Of a stretch of 64,000 nt of DNA, positions 57,405 to 64,000 are shown in pieces (position 1 is the first letter of the stretch; each line of letters opens with the position of its first letter). Below the pieces are notes generated by a model, which was not told where the DNA came from, searched no databases, and worked only from the letters and a program-made list of their open reading frames with translations. Both the position numbers and the translations under genes were made by a program. The stretch covers positions 2,136,932 through 2,200,931 of the forward strand of contig NW_003314267.1 in assembly GCF_000143415.4 (NCBI RefSeq), read 5' to 3'. Origin of the DNA: Selaginella moellendorffii. Taxonomy: Eukaryota > Streptophyta > Lycopodiopsida > Selaginellales > Selaginellaceae.

Positions 57405-59179
57405 TCGAAAAGCAAAAATGTGATCGGCGATGCGATTCTTGGGGGAGAGAGGGAGAGAGAGAGGCGCTAGAAAAATAGCTAGGCGGTTCGTGTCCCTATT
57501 GTGTATTTCACCTGATATTTGGGAAAATCAATTTATTCGTCTCACTTACTCTGAGACGCGCCAATAGGATTTTTTTAATTCTTTCGAGTAAAAGTCTTCT
57601 TCTTAATGTTTTTGAGAAAGATTTTTGAGAGCTAACAACATGCTCTGCTGCAGTTTGGTTAGGTGTGATGAGATTTTCAAGAGCAGTAAGATGTGGCAGG
57701 AAAAAAAAAAAAGACCAAGAACCTACAGCCGACCCAAAAAGATCTTGGGGAACAATTTAAAGTCCCTATGAGAACTCTTGGATGATATCCCAGGGTATGG
57801 TCCAGAGTTTCCAAAGAAGGATCTGTGGGGGAGTTTTTCTTGTTCGAGTAGGCCATTGTCAACCATGGCAATTTCACAATCATCTCACATCGTGACGCTG
57901 GAAAAAAAACTAATGAATGAAACCAATTAATGTAAGAAGAAGAGATTCTTGAGCTGAGTATTTTCCGAGCTGTGGTTGATCACGTCATTAATCTTAGCAA
58001 CACGTTGCTAGCCAATATTAGGATAAAGGGGCACTGGCTAAAGGGGCCTTGTTTAACATATAAGAATATTCTTGCCTTATTCATCAGCCACTAGAATTGA
58101 ACTGGGTTCAATACCAATATTAAAATTTTATCTCTTACACCTTAACCCAACTTGCTAAAAAGGTGATTATTTGTTTGTAACCTTTTGTCCTATTTTATTA
58201 TCTTGACTGGTGCCTAACACCAACCTGCGAGTTGATGGTGACATGGCTCAAAACAAATTCAATGTGTCATTAAGATTAATGGTGTAATTGCTATAGGTGG
58301 TGATGCATTGCTCAACCTGGTAAAAATCTCCTAGCATTGCAAGCACTGAAGCACTTTTGTACAGTCTATTAACCTTCATTTAGCCCTCCCATTTGACTTC
58401 CCACCATGATCTCCACGGCTTGGAATTGAACCAGATTCCCATGTACTTTGTTTCATCAGTCTCAACCTGTATTTCGCAAGAATTAACTGGCCGGAAATGC
58501 AGCGGCAGATTCTAACTCGTAAGTAAGTAATGTTTGCTTGTAGCAGCGACCGTGGTGATACAAAGCATAAGGTCTCATGCTTCTCAATGGGCATTGCAAG
58601 ACTAGAAACAGAGGATAGATAGATATAAATAGATACGTGAAAGCTCATGTCTCCACCAGGAGAGAGATCTTTGCTGGAGTCAATGCTGTCCAAGTAGAGC
58701 ACAGTCTAAGCACTTGATTGCCTTGAGAGGAAACCACAACAATATAAGCTCACAGCCCCAGCCAGCGGTGCCTACCTAGATCTTTGGCCAGGAAGCTGCC
58801 TGGTCTTGACCAGAAACGTTCCTATCCAGTTCCCATTTCCCTGCACGATCAAACGCATGTAGATCATCAACACCTTTGGAAGCAAATCACCGTGCTGCTA
58901 TCGATGTAAAGATCGACCGCCAGCGCCACCATCAACGACGAACTCCATGTCCAAAGCCGGATCGCCTTTAGAACGCTAATGTGGACTTTCCCCTATGCTA
59001 ATAAGATGGATGCTAGGGCGATTCCGCGCGCTCTTCGTACATAAACCCTGCCGTTTTTAGAACAGGCTACGAAGAAGAAAAGGCTCTCTTATTTGTTCTC
59101 GCAGAGAATGAAAGACAGATGGGATTGATCAGAAGAAAGAAGAGAATATGATCCATTGTAGTGTAGTAACGAGGTGATT
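57405..59179. other. Intergenic DNA between WOX copies 2 and 3
   Basis: No gene recognised. It contains the upstream block shared by the WOX units (about 57607-57680), an A-run near 57700, and around 58840-58960 the block shared with 56265-56390. Confidence 0.45.
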
Positions 59180-59540
59180 TACCCATGTCCGGCTCAAAAG
59201 CTGCGGTGCGACAGCGGGAGAGGAAGAGGCGGAAGCGCCAGAGGCGGCGTTGGCCTCCTCGAGGTGAATTTCTTCTTACCAGTTGAAAACATTGGAATCG
59301 TGGGCCGTGGCGGCCTACGAGCTCGACTATCTCGGCGATATTCTTGAGTAATGGCGGCATCGCTCCGGGTAGAATTCATAGCTGGGAAATCAATGAGTTC
59401 ATGAGCAACATACAACTTGTCGAAGTCCCCCCATCGATTGCTATGTCAAAACGACAATAAAACGATCGAGAGAAGATACTTGTGATCCACATGCAAGGCC
59501 CTGAATCTCCTGAGCGACCTGACAGATTCGGATGGTGGCG
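59180..59540 (-). pseudogene. WOX homeobox remnant
   Basis: Third, much shortened copy. On the minus strand an N-terminal piece (RFRALHVDH, about 59490-59515) matches the MEIRALHVHH exon of copy 1. A second piece (NIAEIVELVGRHGP, about 59290-59340) matches helix 2 of the intact homeodomain. It then runs into unrelated reading (RFQCFQLVRR) where helix 3 should be, and keeps a Glu/Ala-type tail and the splice-donor context GGTAAATCACC. The homeodomain lacks helices 1 and 3. Confidence 0.72.
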
Positions 59541-60137
59541 CCTGCTAGAAGAGGGATCGTTTTGCTTAGAAATAGCTTCTTAAGCCTTTTTTGAAAGGAA
59601 GCAAAAACACCTAAAAAGTTTGGAATCCATTTCCGTTTTTAGGTAGTTTTCTTGTTGAGAATTTGGTTTGGGATTTGAGATGTTAGCAGCAGCTGCAGCC
59701 TTACATTGCCCCTCGAGCAAAGACCTAGGAGAACTAAAGGAGAACTCTAATCAATTTTTCTCATTTTCAACAAACGAAGAAGTATGTATCCGAGATTACA
59801 CTGGTATTGAGTGTTGGCTAGTTTGCAAAGGGACGAGTGAAAGTTGTTTGGAAATATGTGACGCTGTTTCACGAGCGCAAACATCCACCTTTAAACACCT
59901 TAATGTGTCTTGATTGTGATTCAGTGCTACCGCTTGTCATCAAGCAAGAGCTTCGATGCAATGCACAAGAGCTAGAGATTAAATAGCTTGAAGAGAAAAA
60001 AAGAGCACCATGGTTGATGCTCACAATTACCATTTGAGATGGGATTAAATAGCTTAGGAAGAAAGAAAGAGCACTGGGTGGGGTCGTGTCCCTTGTGTTT
60101 GCACCTTATTATTAACGTACGCAATTACCATTTGAGA

Positions 60138-60453
60138 AATTGCAAGCGTCAACCAGGTGGAAACGCAAACAGCGCTCTTTCTTTCTCTCCAAGCTATTTA
60201 ATCTCGTCTCAAATGGTAATTGCGAGCATCAACCAGGTGCAAACACAAAAGGACATGGACACTCTCTTTCTCTCAAAGCCTTGGAGAGAAAGAAAGATTG
60301 TGTCCTCTTGGAGAGAAAGAAAGAATGGCAGGTCGTGTCCCTTTGTGTTTGCACTTGGTTGATGCTCACAATTACCATTTGAGACGAGATTAAATAGCTT
60401 GGAGAGAAAGAACGAGCGCTGTTTGCGTTTCCACCTGGTTGACGCTTGCAATT
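60138..60453. repeat. Long inverted repeat (foldback)
   Basis: Left arm about 60138-60258 and right arm about 60334-60453 are reverse complements with only a few mismatches over about 120 bp (for example GCGTCAACCAGGTGGAAACG against its complement near 60433). The roughly 75-bp loop is itself partly palindromic around TTGGAGAGAAAGAAAG. A further direct copy of the right-arm inner part lies at about 60009-60060. The mirrored short open frames on both strands are by-products. It could be a MITE-like or foldback element or a source of hairpin RNA. Confidence 0.88.
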
Positions 60454-61671
60454 ACCATTTGAGACACGCTTCCTGTGGGTCTTTTAAGCGTAACGTATGT
60501 ATTCAGAGGCCACCTGGTATGTATGTGGTAAGCTTTTCTGGGCTTTATTGTGCGAGTACTTCTCTATACTCCAATTTTATACAAGCAAAATCCATCTTAA
60601 ATGGCAGTTAGCATGGCTATCTTATATAATCAAGCACTTTTTCTTCATAAACTTCTACTCTTTTTCAAACAAAATCTGCTTTCTTATACTTTCTTCTTTT
60701 TCTTCTTCTTCTTGTTTTTATATTGTTTTCTTCTTCTTCAATGTTGAGAAAGATTGGAGGGGTTTGAGATGCTGCAGCCTTGCATTGTTGCAAGGGGGCA
60801 ACTGCAGCAGTGTGATTAGGTGTGATACAGAATCTATTGATTATTTAAGTGTCAAAAACTCAATGCTTGATCATAGAAACTCTCCTCTAAGAACTTCGAA
60901 ATGTCTACGAAAGATTATTTCATGCTTAGAATGATTCTGCGTACCTTTCAAAGCAGCCCGTGATTATGCTAGAGGAATCTGAATTCCCAGCTCTGGAGCA
61001 ATCAAAGAGAGGAGCAGCAACGCAGAGCCTGAACTTAGCTATGGATCTTCGGTAGCCCGAGCCAATGAAGGTCACGATAAATCAATGTCATATAAAATAT
61101 AGTATTTTATAGTGTCGCCAACTTTATCTAGCGTTTGTGGGAGTTGGCAAGATAAGGCTAGGAAGCCTCTGTTTGTGCGACTCATCCTGAGGCTCGTAAG
61201 GGGCGGGGCGTTTGCCAAGAAGAAAACGACCGTGAAAATCCACCCGTCCAGAGCACACATTGTCCGGAGAGAAGTCCACAAAGGTTTTGTGCTGTTCTTC
61301 GTCGCGGAAGTAGCTCTCGGATTAGCTCTCGGAAGCCACTGACAATGCCGTTCACCCCTTCCATTAACCATCCACCTTGGAGACCACTCCGCATTTCAAT
61401 CCTTTTTCTCCTGTCACTTCCCCGTAGTGTCCCTGCTCTTTTGATCCTTTGCAAATGGAGGCCGCTGCTCGTCGTCGAGGAAGTCGAGCTAATTCAATTA
61501 TCTGGTATGAATGGATTCCGAGGATATGCTGGGAGACTTTAAACTTCGCCACCGCCCGCCTCCTTGAGAAATCGCTGGCTTTGTTCGACCTTGTCTGGAA
61601 AATAGTGCAGGAGTTCTCGGAGCATTTCCTGTACACCACAAGTGAGTTTCTAGCTTTGCAAAGATTTCACA
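60454..61671. other. Intergenic DNA 3' of the MINIYO gene
   Basis: No gene recognised. It contains a fourth copy of the WOX-upstream block (about 60741-60826) without an adjoining WOX gene, and the 61190-61460 duplicate of 50390-50660. Confidence 0.5.
61190..61460 (-). repeat. Fragment duplicated at 50390-50660
   Basis: Counterpart of the 50390-50660 fragment; a minus-strand frame includes GVNGIVSGFREL. It has several small indels relative to the other copy and no long frame conserved between them. Confidence 0.6.
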
Positions 61672-63980
61672 TCAAACCTTGGATTCCCGGTTGCGTCTGG
61701 AAGCTCTAGAAATGCTTCGAGCGAACTTTTGCCTGTGTAGCAGCAGCGTCTCGTCGTCACCGGCGTTGAGAACGAAGTGCGCGACGTGGTGGAGCGCGAG
61801 GCGGAATGGTAATGCCTTGCGAAGAAATGCTCGGTCCAATCCACCGGTGATCCACGATGATACAAACATGTCCAGTAGAGCAATGCTCCTCTGCATTGAA
61901 AAAACAAAGAATGAGCAACTTAAACTTCCAAAGAATGCTTTTCTTCTTACCTGAGGAGGATCGAAGTAAACTCCCGGACCGCACTCTTCGACTGGAGGAA
62001 GTAAACTCAGCACCTCAGCTTGAGCGAGGCATCGCCAGACAGCACCCTGGATCGACACGTCCGTGCCACTTCGCAAGTAGAACGCTACCTGGCGGCCAAA
62101 TCTCAAGTCCCCATACGAAGCAGCCGCAAAGTTCTGTGCCAGTCCCTCCGCGAACAAAGCGTAGTCGGCATCCACACCACTCTGAAAATCCAGAGCTCCT
62201 CTTGCTTCTTCGAAATAGATATCTTGCAGTGATCCGAGAGCGTCGCTCACTGGCTCCTCCAAGAACGTATCTCCCGCAGCAAATACTGTCGATAGAGCAT
62301 GAACTTTGCGGACGATCGGTATGTCGCTTGCTGCTCCTCCTTCCTCGAGGCCCAAGAGCAGCAACAGTCCAGCCAGTGTCACGTCTGAGCTTTTGGAGTG
62401 CAAAGGACTGAGGATCCAGTGGCAAGGCAATGGAAGCCTCGTCCCTTTCCACTCCCGCAGCAAAACAGTCGAGTTAGCCGTTTTCTCCTCGTCTTCTTCC
62501 TCCGTTTCTTCCTCCTTGATGGTCTCAAGTTTCTTCTTGAGGTCGTGCTGCTTTGGCTGCTTCTTTTGTAGCCAAAACTTGGTGAAGTGCTGGAGTAGAA
62601 ACTCTCTGCCACCTTTAAACTGCGTCGTATCATACAATCCCTTCCCCTGGTTTATACGTTTCACTGCGTCGTCGAGTGTCAACAGCCACCGTTCCTCCGA
62701 AAGTATGTGCCGCGATAACGCTCGCTCCAGCGACGATGGCTCGGTCAGAAGAGCCGTCAAGTTGAGCTTGGTCTTCAGGGAGATCGAGCTCGAGCCTTTT
62801 TCGAGTTCTAGAAGACGTAGAATGCCACTGGCGTAAACCCGAGCGACTAGCAGCTTTGAGGAGCAAAATCCACCTCCAGGAACTCTAGAGCTCCATCCAA
62901 CTCCCAGTCCCGGCGCCGGTCCTCCCCGAGCAGTACAGCCACAATGCTCTTCTCCATGTAACTTTCCCAAGTTCACCATCTCCACACGCTTCTCTTTAGC
63001 AATGTCTAGCAGGATGTCTAGTTGTTTTGTCTCTCGTCCCAGCTTCTCGAGTCCAGAGGCCAAGCGTGCGGTAGCATGAAGAAAGTTTGCGAGCGTCAGC
63101 TTGGCATAGACTGTAGAGCTTTGGCGGAGAGTTGACACCAGTCGAGCTTGGACGCGATCAAAAGTTTGTTCCACTTGTAAAACGAGATCCGGCAATCCTT
63201 CCGGGCGCACCCTCTCGCAAACCGTTGCCAGGAAATGTAGCACAGAGCCAAGAGCCATCACCTCCGCTTCACCACCTTGGCTGCTCTCTTCCAGCCAACT
63301 TAAGCCGTACTTCACCATGGGCACGGCTATGCTCCACGACCATCCAGTATGAGAAGCCTGTGTATGTTGTTGGCCTTTAACCATGACGGGAAGTGTTCTA
63401 GCGAGAACCTCTAGAACGCTGTAAGATTCTTGTGCTAAGTTGTATATAGCGGGATCCCCTGATGATGCCGACGAGAGCCAAGCAGACAGGGCTGGATGGA
63501 AGTCTGCGAAAAGGCTGATCCCAATGCCATGGAAGATGCAAATTTTCCAGAGCCGGAGTGCTTCTTGCAGAATAGCAGAATCCTTGGAAAGGTCGGCAGC
63601 AGCAGCTCTTGGAAACATCGTAAGACGATAGCTCCATTCGAACAACTCGGACGTGGCAGTTTGCAGCGCTCCCAGCTCTGCAAAGTGGACACAGTAAGAC
63701 TTGGAAGCCTGCGACAAGACCTGCAAAAAACGAAAGGGTAAGCCCTGAGATCTAAACGCAGCATTATGGTACATGCCTTTAAGAGTTGTATAGCTTTAGC
63801 TCGAACGAGAGGAACCAGAGGAGTATCATCATCTTCTTCAGGTAATAGAAATCGTTGGATGACGGAATTGATAAGCCTCGGACATTCCATGACGGCCTTC
63901 GCTGCAGCTGGAGAATGCCTCGCAAAGGCTACAAGAGTAGACAACAGGGCCGCGTTTACGGCCGCATCAAGCTTTTCGAC
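61672..63980 (-). CDS. IYO: MINIYO/RPAP1 homologue (5' part beyond window)
   Basis: Exons seen: 63980-63777, 63720-61951 (590 codons) and 61890-61672; 731 residues, the start lying past the right edge. RPAP1 (IYO in Arabidopsis) is an RNA polymerase II-associated protein needed for polymerase nuclear import and for the switch to cell differentiation. Diagnostic stretches are LWKICIFHGIGISLFADFHP and LLREWKGTRLPLPCHWILSP, the conserved C-terminal region. The protein is mostly helical, with an acidic, Lys-rich insert (KKKLETIKEEETEEEDEEK). It ends AFLRKALPFRLALHHVAHFV...SRRNRESKV. The intron between 63777 and 63720 appears to use a GC donor (AAG|GCATGT). The first visible exon follows a CTTAACAG acceptor. 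Confidence 0.9.
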
Positions 63981-64000
63981 CTGTTAAGTCGGACGTTATT

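Noticed and set aside
60140-60451. Mirror-image short proteins (MQASTRWKRKQ...) on both strands
   Set aside because: They arise from the inverted repeat; identical beginnings on opposite strands are a symmetry effect.

Overview
The window is nuclear DNA from a land plant. Spliced genes for a COI1 jasmonate receptor, an LHP1 chromodomain protein, a BES1/BZR1 factor, WOX homeodomain proteins, a PLS-type PPR protein and several organelle-targeted enzymes show this. Introns are very short (mostly about 45-80 nt), spacing is tight in the gene-rich part, and GATC-rich runs are frequent. I infer a lycophyte of the Selaginella type, probably S. moellendorffii; this comes from style and homology, not from a database search.

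Layout. 1-886: the 5' part of a subgroup-13-like R2R3-MYB gene, cut by the left edge. 1130-1229: a 100-N assembly gap. 1230-5262: AT-rich DNA without recognisable genes. 5263-21567: a retrotransposon block. It holds a complete, very young, apparently non-coding LTR element (5263-13023, minus strand, TSD AATAT) and a second, older non-coding LTR element (13280-21567, plus strand, TSD ATAAT). The 3' LTR of the second element was itself hit by a solo LTR of the first family (19463-20983, TSD GTGTT). Both elements look like LARD-type (large retrotransposon derivative) non-autonomous elements: PBS, PPT and LTRs are present but there is no gag-pol.

22878-48295 is dense with genes: THA8-like PPR (-), LHP1 (-), BES1/BZR1 (-), COI1 (-), plastid ribosomal protein S6 (+), dihydroorotate dehydrogenase (-), methylmalonate-semialdehyde dehydrogenase (+), a VTT/DedA-like membrane protein (-), the CtpA processing protease (+), an unidentified membrane protein (-), a HIAT1-like MFS transporter (-) and an intronless PLS-class PPR protein (+). 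Three pairs are divergent with short shared promoters (214, 301 and 93 bp). The set mixes hormone signalling and chromatin regulators (COI1, BES1/BZR1, LHP1) with enzymes and RNA-binding proteins of plastids and mitochondria. I see no operon-like pathway.

48296-61671 is a decayed, duplicated region. It contains fragments of an unidentified gene, a tandem WOX cluster (one intact-looking gene and two broken copies), and a long inverted repeat at 60138-60453. 61672-63980 is the 3' part of a MINIYO/RPAP1 homologue that runs off the right edge.

Exon coordinates were worked out by eye from reading frames, GT/GC-AG sites and known protein family sequences; no alignment or transcript data were used.
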